DNA of 64,000 nucleotides, from positions 14,372,593-14,436,592 of the forward strand of contig OZ020516.1 of NCBI GenBank assembly GCA_963971425.1, in the 5' to 3' direction. The DNA comes from Bryoerythrophyllum caledonicum (taxonomy: Eukaryota > Streptophyta > Bryopsida > Pottiales > Pottiaceae). The position numbers were made by a program, and so were the translations under genes. Below, in pieces: positions 47,201 to 58,831 of the stretch. The number at the start of each line of letters is the position of its first letter. The first letter of the stretch is position 1. Under the pieces are notes generated by a model. That model worked only from the letters and a program-made list of their open reading frames with translations. It was not told the DNA's origin and did not search any database.

Positions 47201-48643
47201 ATCGTCCACGTTAAAGAGCTATGATTTACAATGATGTGTTGAATAGAAACTTTTGGTATCATATTCAAACTCCGGTTGCCTTGATAAGTAACTCTATCAA
47301 CCACAAAAAAATGTAAAAGAGAACCAGTACTCCGAAACAGAAACAAGACCTAGAAGTCCATGATTGAAGCATGAAATAGATGCATACCGGCAAAGCGTGA
47401 ATTTCGTATTGTACACCTTGGGGCCACGTTCCACCAACTACAAGAGCCACAGGAGGAGTCACAGGAGGTTTATAGGGCGCATCAGCTTTGGAATCCTGAG
47501 GGAGACCATAGTACCGTAGCAAACCCTGTGCAAGAGAAAGGAACCACAATGTGAAGGTCTAAAAACAAGTGAGCTCCAATCTTCATCACAGTGTATTTGG
47601 TTACTAAAGAATGCACCAGGTAGATGGCTTCAACACCACGGGTCAAAGCTAGTAAAATTGTTGCAGAAAGAAGACTGGTTTGAACTAAACCCTAAAAATG
47701 TCTAGAGTTTAAGTCATAAAAGTACCTGGACATGGACATTATGGTGGCCTTGGAGCGTCCGAAGAAGCAGTGCTGAAGCCTCCTCAGCAGACGCTGGAGG
47801 AGGCCTTGCGTTTTTCCAAGCAACCAACAGTTTACGGTACCTGAGGAGCAAAGAAAGAGCATCTAGATTTTGTTTTAAGCTCGCGAAAATGAGATTTCAA
47901 CATACACTAGATATCATGTTTAGAGCTCAGGGCTTTCTAGACTGTGCCCAGACATAGCAGAAACTTCCAATCACATCGACACATTGGTTATAATTTAAAT
48001 TAGCGGAGGAGTCACACCAATTAGATCCATTAACTAGAATCCATGGCCAACATAACAGGGACTGGTCGTTACAACCAACATGGTGATATAACCATAAGCT
48101 TCCAGGTTACTCACTCACCAAGTGACTTGTGTGACTTTTGTCGCAGTCACAAACTGGCTCAATGCTTCTGGAACCTGCACAGAAAAAGAAAAGAAAATCG
48201 AGATCAACCTGCAAACACTAGCTGAAAATCTGATTACAATCCCCATATGATAAGATTATACAACACTCCGTCAACGCTCTGAAATAGTTAACTCCGCCTC
48301 GTATTTGCAACTCACACCCAAACTCCAGATTCTCATTGCCAAACTCCTGACCTTTAAGCACTAGAGTTTCTAATAAAATCCACCTTCCATTTGCAACTCA
48401 CACACAAACTCTCCAGCAAAAACAACCAAAATTAAACTCCAGGAAGAAGCTTCAATTCCATCGTACCTTGTTTGTAGCTTCAAATTCAAACAAATCCCGT
48501 GCAAGCGCAGTGAACCCAGCTGTGTTTGCTGGCGCATTTTGCCCAGGATACTGATACTGACCAGGATATTGCCCATTTGCTCCATACGAACCAGCATCCG
48601 AAGTGGAAAACTCCCCACAACACCGCCTGATTATATTACCCAT
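44202..48643 (-). CDS. CAN: CAN-type Ca2+-dependent staphylococcal-nuclease-like protein (9 exons)
   Basis: Exons in transcript order: 48643-48467, 48174-48119, 47840-47726, 47525-47388, 46891-46701, 45563-45501, 45200-45041, 44651-44583, 44306-44202. The total is 1074 nt, giving 357 residues, like plant CAN nucleases. These degrade DNA and RNA with Ca2+ and in Arabidopsis sit at the plasma membrane. The start MGNIIRRCC has Gly2 for myristoylation and Cys8/Cys9 for palmitoylation. The SNase core keeps the known active-site set: Asp172 (TDGDTITVY), Arg245, Asp250 and Glu253 (RLKGVDAPE), Arg287 (DQYGRLVGD). The C-terminal [12 protein letters not shown] also fits the family. Intron 5 contains a TTAA element starting a few bases after the donor; intron 7 contains a possible SINE. 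No lesion is seen, so the enzyme is likely active. Confidence 0.95.
44826..44945 (-). repeat. Possible tRNA-derived SINE remnant, CAN intron 7
   Basis: On the reverse strand GGTAGCTCAACGTTAGAG resembles a Pol III box A, and a run of eight T follows about 100 bases later. No clear box B or target duplication was found, so the call is weak. Confidence 0.2.
45870..46693. mobile_element. TTAA element, copy 7, in CAN intron 5
   Basis: The right end GCATTAGGGGTTAA lies at 46690-46693, only a few bases from the CAN exon 5 donor. The interior (ACTGCACGGATTGAAAGATT, TTTTTGCACTACACAAGGTC) closely matches the copies at 29085-30027 and 42437-43367. The left end is not clear. Confidence 0.7.
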
Positions 48644-49337
48644 ATCTCCCTATCTACTTAAAAAACCCAACAAATCAACAACCCACCCTCCACTCAATAC
48701 AACAGTGCCCCTCCTTGCAACTTAGGATCCAGACCGGTTTCAATACTCCTTGCAAAGAAGAATCAGAAATGTAGTACTCATCTGCAAAACAGAATCATTC
48801 TCACTCCATTGCTATCAAAGCTCACCCATGATTCAGTAGCAGACTTGAAGAAGAGGGAGGTGAAAGTGTAACTTGAAAGCTACAAGAGGGTTGTGTGGGT
48901 TGGGGAGATGGGGAAATTGGAGGTCCAGTGCCATGATGGTCGGCGAGTTGAGTCTCGTCAAGGTCACGTTTAGTTTGTGAGTGGAATTGCGAAGGTGCGG
49001 AGAAGAAAGACAGAAGTGATTCTGTGTTGAGGATCGAGGTGAGCGCGTTCATGTCGAGTTTGGATATAATTTGGAGTGGACTGGGTCGTCGTCGTCGTCG
49101 TGAGTGGGGTGCTGTGAATCACTTCTCCTTTTGGGAGTGAATGCACCCATTACATCGGTAATTGGAGCTCGGGATGGATGAATGATCTCGTTCTGGATGA
49201 ATGCACTCGTGCTGGATGGATGAGCTCATGCTGGATGAACGTGTTCGTGATGGATGAGCTCGTGATTCGACTAATTTTCACAAAAAAGATAGTACCTTCT
49301 TTTAATGTAATTTGCGAGGATAAATGGCTATGACACT
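48644..49337 (-). promoter_or_regulatory. CAN upstream region
   Basis: Sequence before the CAN start codon on the reverse strand, including a short GTC-repeat near 49085. No core promoter motif could be fixed. Confidence 0.3.
49175..49266. repeat. 19-bp degenerate tandem repeat
   Basis: Nearly five units of TGGATGAATGCACTCGTGC-like sequence lie head to tail. Variants include TGGATGGATGAGCTCATGC and TGGATGAACGTGTTCGTGA. Confidence 0.6.
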
Positions 49338-49465
49338 TAACCTTTTAATGTCGCAGGATTCCTGGAGACAGTGTTGCAAAAAGGGATATTCTGAATTCTT
49401 AATCCTTTAATGCGGTGGGACTTGTGGAGACAAGTAATCTTTTAACGCTAGCATTGAAGGGTTAA
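49338..49465. repeat. Small TTAA-ended repeat
   Basis: It begins TTAACCTTTTAATG and ends CATTGAAGGGTTAA, an inverted pair like the TTAA family but only 128 bp. Two internal direct copies contain TTTAATG...GGAGACA. Confidence 0.4.
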
Positions 49466-49779
49466 TCTGAATTCATTGAAATGGTAGATTGGGATAGAAA
49501 ATGACAAACTCATAAGTCATAGCCCGTTGTTCAAAAACCATTTATCCATCAAAATCCCATAACAGAACAATGAACATTGAGAATTCAAAGTTATGAATTG
49601 TGTAAAGCAAATAATACAATGCAATGTGCATGTTACATTTTAATAATAGAGCTAAGGTCTACAAATTCAAATTTCACTAATGAGGGAATTTTAATGCTTG
49701 TTGCATAGCAACAGTGCACATTGCAGCATTAGTGCTCTGCACACATACAAACAAATCACGTTAGGTAGAATATCGGGAT
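49466..49779. other. No gene recognised
   Basis: AT-rich spacer at the 3' side of the hAT remnant. Confidence 0.3.
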
Positions 49780-51120
49780 ATGATAAATCAATTGTGTCCA
49801 TGGTGGCCAACCTTCAGAGCTACTTTCCAAGACTCGATAGCCTCATTACAAGGAAAGTCTTGAAGTGTGAAGTACTTTTGGCCAAACATACAAGCAACAA
49901 GGGGCGAATGCTTTTCCAACCTATTTCTTTGACAAGATTTGAAGAACTTCAATGTAGAGAATTATCTCTCATCCTCCAGCAAATCAAGTACAAGAATATA
50001 AGCAATTTGCACCAGCTTCATGTACTTCAAAATAAGCTTGGAAAGGTGTCCTGAGGCTAACAAAAACCTCCACAATCTGATCAAGGGATTGACGGTGAAC
50101 GGTGGAGAACATGCTAATTCTAAATTTGCCTTCATTATAACCTTGAACAAGCTTTGTTGCAAGTTCAACGTCAAAGCATTAAGCATCTTAGGGGCTAAGA
50201 AGGACTTCACACCATTCAACACCCTTGTGCAACAAAAAAAATTCCTTCAAAACTTGCAAGTGTTGTTGAAAGCTTGCATTAGCCCCTTCATATTGCCAAT
50301 ATTGAGGGTAGATTATGCCAAATGCATCTAGAACCGCATGTTGTGGAAATCTTGCATCAAGCTCATTGGACAAAGCCTACGCAATTTATGTACGTCAAGA
50401 AAGATAAGCCCATGAGCACATCCAAACCTTAGCACATAAGAATTAAACACGTGAATTGAGCACAAAAATTTCAGCATATATAACCACTGACATTAGAAGT
50501 AAGCACATAAAAACCAGCATACAAAATCAATACAAAAACTTATATAAATAAATTCAGTATATAAGCATTAGATACATAAAAATTAAGCACATTAGGCCTA
50601 AACACATAATATATTGCAAATAAAAAATATAGACATAAAATCAACACATATAAATTAAGCACTCAAGAATTATCCACATTAAATCAACACATGCCCTAAA
50701 ATTTAGCAGAACACCTAAAAAATGAAAAGAAAAGATGCAAACATAAAACTTATAGGATATAGTTTGGTCAAAGAACTCACCTGAAACTTGACACTCAACA
50801 TTAAGTGGGCAGCGGTAGAACTCCTCTTCCATCACAAAAGAAAGCTCATCGTTCTCTTTGTTATGGCAAGGTGTAAACGCCATAGCTTGGTCCAAGTCAA
50901 AATATAGCTATTTGATTCCACTCTCACCAAAGGCTTCTTCCACTTTATTGGAATGCCTTTGTACTTCAACTCCAAAAGGTCGTGATAAATAGAGAAGTCA
51001 ATTCAACCCAAGCGGTGGCTGAATCAATGTATTTTGTTGCCAAGTTGCCTTGAATGACCTTCACTGACTGAATAAAGTCACGAACAAAAACATCTTGAGC
51101 CTATAAGAACATACAAAAAA
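49780..51120 (-). pseudogene. hAT-family transposase remnant
   Basis: Reading the reverse strand: an upstream piece (QDVFVRDFIQSVKVIQGNLA), then ELDARFPQHAVLDAFGIIYP, then QQSLFKVIMKANLELA with NPLIRLWRFLLASGHLS, and the dimerisation-domain signature LVQIAYILVLDLLEDER. Right after EDER a TAA replaces the expected codon, and the same frame resumes as FSTLKFFKSCQRNRLEKH and GQKYFTLQDFP. This order fits plant hAT-type transposases with the C-terminal dimerisation region. Frameshifts and stops make it non-functional. Terminal repeats were not identified, and an AT-rich degenerate stretch (50390-50700, AAGCACATAAAAATT-like) lies in the middle. Confidence 0.65.
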
Positions 51121-51345
51121 GAAGAATAGATGATAACAAAGGTTGAATAACTGCCAATGATAGTAATACTTCAATATCAACAAAAGTTTCAAAATTATCT
51201 TGCCCTCCACGTGCCAACTTCGACTCTCCAAGGGTGGGAGTCATATCCTTTCCATCTTCACAATAAGGGGCTTATATTCTTCCAAGACTATCACCGCTGG
51301 ACTCTTCATTGCAATCCAGCAAGTGGTTACATTCCGAAACATCTT

Positions 51346-51703
51346 TGTCATGGGATGTGGCGTGGAGGGCCTCTTTGCATCGTAGTGTTTTAGGGTAGAT
51401 TAGTTTGTTATTAATCTACGGGTTTAGGGACGTACGGTGGGGCATCACATTCATCCGCAGATATTTTCCATCCACTTAGGATTGTGCGTGTGTACGTATA
51501 GCGCCGCACATGTCCTTCACTTGAAGTCTTTGTCAAGTCAAGCTTTGTGAGTGAATTAGAGGGTATTAGTGAGTACCTTTGCTTGTAAGTGATTGTTTTG
51601 CATTAGTAAAAGTTCCTCATTCTCTTATAATACTTGCACTCGTTGATTCTCCTTTCGTGGAGTGCGAGACGCTTGACTACACTAGTAATTTACTAGTTAT
51701 TCA
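51346..51703 (+). repeat. 5' LTR of copy C
   Basis: TGTCATGGGATGTGGCG ... TTATTCA. Borders come from comparison with the two other copies. The bases after it (ATTGACAAAGACTC here, CTTGGCAAAGACCC in copy A) would be the primer-binding region but do not match a common plant tRNA primer site. Confidence 0.65.
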
Positions 51704-52833
51704 ATTGACAAAGACTCTCCCACATTCTACTCTTTAGTTCTAGAATTTGAGCTTGGGTGAGTTTGGAAAATTTTTGGGTGCTTAGATTGATGTTGTAGAG
51801 GTCATCAAGATGGAGCCAATACAACAAACAGTGCCTAAATCGGACAATTTTTAAGCAAGATGTGAGTGGCGCAAGAATTGAAACATGAAAAACAATTGCT
51901 GGACCTGGTATGCAAATTTTCATCCATTTTTGCAAATTCATCCGTAGTGGGCAGTTTTCATCCACTGTGAATGGAATTGTGATTTGGGCAAAATTCATGA
52001 ACTGTGAGTTATTATCTCCTAAACTATTCATTTTAAAAAAAATTCTGACTTCAGATTTGAGCTCTCTATAGAGGTTTTTATCTTAGTGGAAAGGGAAACT
52101 TTAAGTGTAATTTTTATTTTTCTAAAAACACATTTTTGTGGGTTGTTAAAAAAAAGTTTAGTGTCTAAACTTTGGAGGTATGTAACTAGGGCAATTTAAC
52201 TTGGTTTTGAGTGAAATTTGCGTCTATATTTACGACATTTTATTGTTAATCCAATTTTTGTATTGGATAGGTGTTGAGCACATTTGTCACCCAATGTGTG
52301 ATTTTCATTGGAGAGACTTGTGTTTATAAACATTGCAACGGTTACTGCATTAGCTCGCTACCTCCTTAGTTTCAAACTTCGTGAAGGACACCTTTGGGTG
52401 TTTTCCGTGTGTTGTTTCAAGTTTTGCGACTAGTGACCATCTACTACATGTGTATGCTAGTGGCTTTGGTCACTTTCATTTTTACCACTTTTATGTTATT
52501 GGGGGAGAAGATTTTGGTTTTCATTTCTGGATTCTTGTGCGGTACATCCCCCGTGTTGTGGGCTTATTGCCGGTGTTTTCCAGTGGCCCCATTTCTTGGT
52601 GTTCCACATTAAGATAGGATAATCTAGGAGTGAAGTCGAGTACATGGCCGGCAAGACCTTTTTATATGAGGGGTTGACGTTGGACCTGTGTTAGCCGGAG
52701 GTGACGACTGGTGAACCACAAAGCTTGGTGGTTGTGCAGGTGCAGGTTGCCGAGTCGTACCCTTACCCTTTAGATAGTACCCATAGATTAATCCCGGGGT
52801 GGTTGTTGTTTATGGTGAGTACATGGAGTCGGT

Positions 52834-55263
52834 CACTATAAGAAACCCGTGTTTTTTGTTATGTCCTTAATCATGTCAGCGTGTTTTTTTGATGTCTTGG
52901 AGCTAGCCAGTAATGTCCCCGTGAACGTGAGGATGTCCACGCGTCAATAATGAACAGTGGAGGTGGGAGGGTCTCGAAACGCGCGTGCGAAATAGGAAAC
53001 GCGACGATGTCTCCAACAACGCGCCTGTCTCCGAGGACGTCATCGAGGACATCTTGGGTGACGCAAAACTGCCACGCTGGCAGCGGACAAGCGTTTCACC
53101 TGGGGTAAGAATGTTGAAGTTACTGCTGTGCAAGGTAGAAAGCAGCCCAACGTTAAAAAAAACAACGAAACGGGCAGCGGTCTGCAAGAGGAGAAAAAAA
53201 GCGGCACGAGCCTTATAAAACAAGATTTATTATTTTTTTAAATAAAAAAAACAAAGTATATAAAGTTGAAAAATATTCTGATTATATTTATTAACTTTGA
53301 TTCTCTGAAATTTTTGATTTGTCCACTTCGTATCAAAATGGTTTCCAAAATATAATAAAATTTTAATTATTAAAAATACAAAATATTAATTAATATTATA
53401 ATAATATTTTATAAAAACTGATTATTCTGTAATTAAAGCGGACATATTAAATTCAATACTGTATATTTAAATATTAAATAATATTTATTAATTAATATAA
53501 TATTAAAATACCACTTTTCTACCAAAACCCGAATTATAAGGAATTTAGGGTGATTTTGTAAAGTCCTTGGTGGCTTACCCATGTGGACATATTATATATT
53601 TTGTAGTTTACAACACTTCATCTACATGACAAACACAATTCGATGTCGGATAAGGTGACACGTCATTCTGTGTATAGGTCCACGTCACTTGAGACATCCA
53701 ATTGAAGATGTCTCGAGTAACGTCTACATATCTTTGAGGACATCCCACAGAGACGTCTCTGAAAACATCAGCAGTGTTTGGCAAAACATTGACATGTCCT
53801 GGAAAACATCATCGTGTCTTGCAAAACATAACCATCAAGTAGGATGAATTTCGTCAAGTTCATTGGATGAACAGAGGCGACGAGGGTTAGCTGCTGCAGC
53901 CATAGTTAGGTCATGAGACCTTTAAGTAGAATTTGAGGTTGCACAAAGCTCACTTTGGCCTTCATTTCTCCAAGTAGTTAGAGTTTAGAATGTAGAGGTT
54001 GGAGTTTTAGAGTGTAGACTGAGTTTACAAGTTAGAATGTTAGAGTTTAGAGTGTAGAGGTAAGAGTTTTGAGTGTAGAGGTTAGAGTTTTGAGTGTAGA
54101 GGTTAGAGTTTTGAGTGTAGAGGTTAGAGTTTTGAGTGTAGAGGTTAGAGTTTAGAGTGTAGAGGTTAGAGGTGCAGTGTTGGACATGTAGACGTGACCA
54201 TGTTGTAGAAGACGTATGTCGCAGCACTTAGGAAACGCAGGGACGTCTTTTGAAACATCTCCGTGTCTATGGAGACATTCCTGGACATGTTCACAAACAT
54301 GGCAATGTTTTAGGCTACGATGTTGTGACACTTTAGCGATGTTCAATTTTGAGTACAGTATAGGCTGTATTCGTCTATGTAATGACTATAAAGTGGAAGG
54401 CATTCATATTTTAAATTGCGTGTATATCATATTACCACATTTGCAAGTAGGCTAGTAAGCATGAATTTAGATGAATGTACATGTTACATGTATGATGAGG
54501 TATTCATATCTTGTACTCATGTCTTGTACAATATACTCATGTCTTGTACAACGTATTCATGTCTTGTACAACATCTCTCGATGTCCCTCCAAAATACCAT
54601 CACATACACAGCGTCAGCAATACCATGCATCAGGGGATGTCACGTCAAACACGCATAAGTTCTTTGAGACGTCTGCGATGACACCCTCATTGCCGACGAC
54701 CATGGGTCGGCAACGTATTGGAGGACGCGATCATGTCCATCGCCACGTCCTCTAGGGCATGGCGATGTTCAACGAAATCAGCATCAAAATCCAGGTAGCG
54801 CTGGCGTAGACGTCGAACATGACATCTCCACGTCAACCCGGGACGTCTTAAAAAACACAGCCATGTTACCAATGACGTCCCCGCAAACACGAATCTGAAA
54901 AAAAAACCACGTAAATATCTGCTGACGTGGCGTGCCACGTCACTCTTTCCCCGGTCCAGGTCAGACGCCACGTCAGATTCCACGTCACCATTGGATCGGA
55001 TGAAATTCCCGGCCATGTGGCACTGCCCGTCATCCTGCCGCTTAGGTGTCGTCTACGTGGCGCCCAATTGGCACCATTTTTAGCCTCCCAAAATCTCCGA
55101 AAATCGTCCCCGTCGCAGGGATGTCCTCGCGTTTTTGGTGATGTCCCCACGCGTTATAGCGTGTTACACGCATTGGTACGTCAGAGGGATGTAAATTCGG
55201 ATGTCTACATGTCTCCTGGGACATGATTCAGGACGTGACAAAAAACACGGATTTCTTATAGTG
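52834..55263. mobile_element. Non-autonomous CACTA transposon with TSD GGT
   Basis: The ends are CACTATAAGAAACCCGTGTT and its inverse AACACGGATTTCTTATAGTG (AACACGG shared after small differences). GGT flanks both sides (52831-52833 and 55264-55266), a 3-bp duplication typical of CACTA elements. The related LTR element at 2235-4473 has the unfilled sequence GAGTCGGTATTAAC at the same spot. Subterminal regions are dense in short CACGTC/GACGTC/GATGTC motifs. No transposase was found, so it is non-autonomous. Confidence 0.9.
54038..54172 (+). repeat. 21-bp minisatellite inside the CACTA element
   Basis: About six units of GGTTAGAGTTTTGAGTGTAGA, with outer units carrying TTTAGAG in place of TTTTGAG. 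Its reverse translation gives the 7-residue pattern NSNLYTQ, which is not a real protein. Confidence 0.85.
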
Positions 55264-55405
55264 GGTATTACGGCTCCCCTTCACTAGATTACTTGGAGAG
55301 TGTTTCTACCGCAGACGTTGAGCCAGGGTCGGATACCGACAACTTAACGAGGCTTTTGAGCTTATTTCGGCATTGGATACCGATCGAAGGCTTTAGGTAT
55401 GGGGG

Positions 55406-56646
55406 ATGGCCACGTTTGACAACATTGAGGACGATCTCCATCATGTTGTGCGAGACATATTCTTAGGACGAGCTGGGGGCATCTCCATGCCCGATTGGAG
55501 GCTCCGATTCCAGACCTGCATGAAAGAGAAGCGCCAACGATTGCTGTCGTTTAAAAAGAGGTATGCGTGTGAGTTCTTGTCCCAACATTTGAAGTTGGAG
55601 GCCCTTCAATCATATAAAAGGTGGACCACGCAACACGATGCATAAATGCGCCCCGTTGAGAAGTATTGGGATCAACGTGTGATTCTCGTGACTGCGCTCA
55701 AAGAGAGTGCGGTTGTCCAACTCTCGACTTCTACCGAGGAGCCCAAGGTGGAAGAAAGTTTTTTCGGTGAGGAGTCCAGCGGCAAGGGCGTTTCCATTAT
55801 AGCCGAATGGTCTGGCATGGGAGCCATGTCACGTTTCGCCGTGGCAACTCGTGCAACATTGATGACGGTTGGCGATCCGCCAGCCTTTGATCCTTTTGGC
55901 AAAATTTATGGCGCACTTGGAGCTGGAGTACAAAGGATTCAAGCATGATTAAATGCAACGCATCCATGATTTCCGCCGAGAGAAAGAGGATATGCCACGC
56001 ACTATGTATATTCGGTTGGTGCGGTTGTTAGCGGAGGCCGACGATATGTTCAGTGTTCACGGAGCACCAACTGATGAAGATCTTCATCTCCAAGTTGGAT
56101 AAGCGGATGATAGAATTAATTAGTACGCATCTTCTTTTTTGGTATCACGGCAATGCCACTTTGGCGCAAGCGTTCACGAAGATGGAAGTGCTTGATAGAG
56201 CGCTAGGCGTGAGCGAGGCCACAAATTTGGTCACGTAGCTGTCGGACGCTCCTAAGCCCAAGTAGCTTGCCACCGGGGCTGGTAGCTTGGCGGAGGCACA
56301 ACTTGAAATGATTGTGCATTGTTGGGCTTGTAGGGAGGCGAGTTACACGAAGGAGGACTCCAATCGCTTCAAGAAGAAGGGGGCATGCACAATGAAGGCC
56401 AAGCCTACGACCGAGGTGGCGAAGACTGCAAAGAAGGCTGGGGGCAAGGGGAAGAAGGTTGAGACATGCTCTCACTGTGGCAAGTTGGGCCATAGTGATG
56501 AAAACTGTTTTGTTCTGTACTCGGAGAAACGTCTAGGTACTTTGGCTCCTAGATTGGATGTCGTGAAGACACTTCAGGCGGAAATGGTCGAGGTGAAGGA
56601 TCGGTTGAACGCGATGGCTTATTTGGGGCAAGTGACAAGTACTTAG
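55406..56646 (+). pseudogene. gag-like gene of LTR element copy C
   Basis: The N-terminal part begins MATFDNIEDDLHHVVRDIFL with a retrotransposon-gag-like helix-rich segment (DWRLRFQTCMKEKR). Later pieces are in different frames (55646-55948, 56053-56238, 56287-56646), and a stop at 56236-56238 separates the last two. The final piece has a CCHC zinc knuckle, CSHCGKLGHSDENC (56466-56507), which in active elements packages RNA. A Lys-rich stretch precedes the knuckle. Multiple lesions show it is dead. Confidence 0.75.
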
Positions 56647-56989
56647 CCTCTGGTGAGAGGTCATGGCTCATTTTTAGTCGTAGATAGCTATTTATATGGC
56701 GCTTCAGGGGAGGTGGTGGCAGCAATTGCCACTCATGCTCAGACTATCGCACAAGCAATGGCACCTTCTCCGTCTGTGCGAGGTGGTAGTGGCCATCTAC
56801 GCCACACGAGTTTGCCAAACCACATTGATTAGTCCTGGTTACTTTTTTCTTTCAACATTCCGGATGCGGCGACTTCTACTGCCGCTCTGACTCCATGACA
56901 AAGTGTGCGTCCAGGGTGGTACGTATAGTGAACGATGACAAAGTCATGGTGGTTGGTCGTATGGATGGCAACTCCACCCGAGCTATCCC

Positions 56990-57195
56990 CCTTTGTGTCA
57001 TGTTGGACTCCGGAGCTTAGCCAATGATGATTGACAAGCAGCTAGCCCAGGATTTGGATCTAGGTTCTTTGGACCTTGAGCCTTGCCCATTTGGATGATA
57101 GTCGACTAAGGTGGTACGAAAAACCTATCACAAAGGGTGTAGGGACAAGTCACGAGCCTTCTTTTGCTACCTAGTGCCAATGTGGGTTTGATTTT
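56990..57195 (+). pseudogene. Retropepsin-like protease fragment
   Basis: VMLDSGA then a TAG stop, then PMMIDKQLAQDLDLG: the LDSGA motif is the aspartic-protease active-site signature of LTR elements. Another stop follows 17 codons later. Homology is lost by about 57195. Confidence 0.6.
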
Positions 57196-58540
57196 GGAAT
57201 TCTTCTGATGGAATATAATTGTTTGCTTCAATAGCAATTTGAGAATTCTAAAAAAATAGAATTCCAGCTCATGGTTTGGCCAATAGAAGTATATCTTTCA
57301 TTACTACATATCTGTCATAGACAAGACAAATCAGACAAATATATTTTTTTTGAGAATTTCAGGAGGCAAAATACTTCAAGAAGATCTACGATTTTAGATT
57401 GCTTAGACGAAGAGTTGCAGAGTCGTAGACGTGGTCGTGAATTTAGTTCATGTACTTATTGAGTTTGTTATCATTTGTTAATTGACATACTTCACATATA
57501 CTACCGTACGCAATGGAGAGTTTTATACTAGTTGAATTCAAAGTGGAGACTATCAACCTTTTCCAAAAATCCCTTTGGATTTATGTAAGTGATCCCATTT
57601 TCTGCCCATGTGATGACCTTGTAATACATGGATGATACCGAAGTAATGCCTATGTGATACCCGTTATAAACCTAGGCAATGCCCTTTTGATACCTATGTG
57701 ATACCTTGCAGTATACCTTGTGTCCAAATTAGTGGATATTTATAAATAATAAATTTTGTCATGCCTAAAACAAAATTTTAAACCTAATGTATAAGATTTG
57801 AATGTGATCATTCTAAATTTAAAAATATTAGACGTACATTATAACCAAAGCACAGGAAGAGAAGAAGGCCCAATAGTCCAAAAAAATTGTTCCACAAGTG
57901 ACCACGGCTATAGGCTATTTACTTAATTTAGCAATTAGAAAAGAAAAATGCTCCAAAATTCATAGTTTAACCCAAATTGCCGACAATTTCACATTTAAAA
58001 AAACTGTGATTTTTTTCCAGTTTTCAAAGTTTTGTACACTCGCTGCTCGCCGCTCGCCGCTCACAAGATAGCGTCGTTGTCAACATGAATAGTATTGGCT
58101 TGTCCAATTTTACTAACTATGCTTAATAATCATTCAATGTAACATGTTGTAAAATTACAATTGTTGAATTATGACATCAATCTCAATTTGTGTTATATTT
58201 TTTGGTCCAAAGTTCAATACAATTCCGGTGTAAGCATAGAAGTGTTTGGTAGTCTTTTAACACAAGTTAAAATCAGTTTAAGCCACTTTTTAAAATAACT
58301 GAACATAGATCATGTTTTAACATAAACCTTAGCTATATATTGCCTCTTTAGTTGATTATGAATATTTTGAGCTATTTAGGGCTATGTTATTGATAATTTA
58401 AATGAAAAGAGGTGAAGATCCATGGTAGCTTTGCCTTTCTTTACAAATTTCATTGTAAGGGCTAAACACCATCAAGGCACAAGGCACAATGTGAATTCCT
58501 GTCATAAAAGAGCTGATTTTTCAATTGGGATCAAACTGCC
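57196..58540. other. No gene; partial MITE-like piece near 58340-58460
   Basis: AT-rich sequence. Around 58340-58460, GAGCTATTTAGGGCTATGTT and AAATGAAAAGAGG resemble the MITE found in PIEZO introns. No coding region is supported. Confidence 0.35.
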
Positions 58541-58831
58541 AATCTCTTACGTACGTAGTATGCAATATATTCCAAAATATTCATCTCCAATCTCTTACAT
58601 ACCTAGTATGCAATATATTCCAAAATATTCATCTCCAATCTCTTACATACCTAGTATGCAATATATTCCAAAATATTCATCTCCAATCTCTTCCATACCT
58701 AGTATGCAATATATTCCAAAATATTCATCTCCAATCTCTTACATACCTAGTATGCAATATATTCCAAAATATTCATCTCCAATCTCTTACATACCTAGTA
58801 TGCAATATATTCCAAAATATTCATCTCCAAT
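58541..58831 (+). repeat. 48-bp tandem repeat, six copies
   Basis: The unit starts CTCTTACATACCTAGTATGC and continues with AATATATTCCAAAATATTCA and TCTCCAAT. Copies differ at only a few positions. Because 48 is a multiple of three it keeps an open frame (16-residue repeat), but nothing else suggests coding. Confidence 0.9.

Larger units (their letters stand above)
51346..57195 (+). mobile_element. LTR retrotransposon remnant, copy C (with CACTA insertion)
   Basis: The forward order is LTR (51346-51703), non-coding leader, a 2430-bp CACTA insertion (52834-55263), gag (55406-56646) and a broken protease (about 56990-57090). Nothing recognisable of reverse transcriptase or integrase follows, and no 3' LTR is in range. 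The leader is closely related to the reversed copy at 2870-4116. The family appears Ty3/gypsy-like from gag and protease, but without RT this stays an inference. Confidence 0.75.

Noticed and set aside
53985-54227. Repetitive NSNLYTQ protein
   Set aside because: It is the translation of a 21-bp minisatellite inside a non-coding CACTA element.
58541-58831. Possible CRISPR array
   Set aside because: The units are directly contiguous with no spacers, in a eukaryotic setting; it is a simple tandem repeat.
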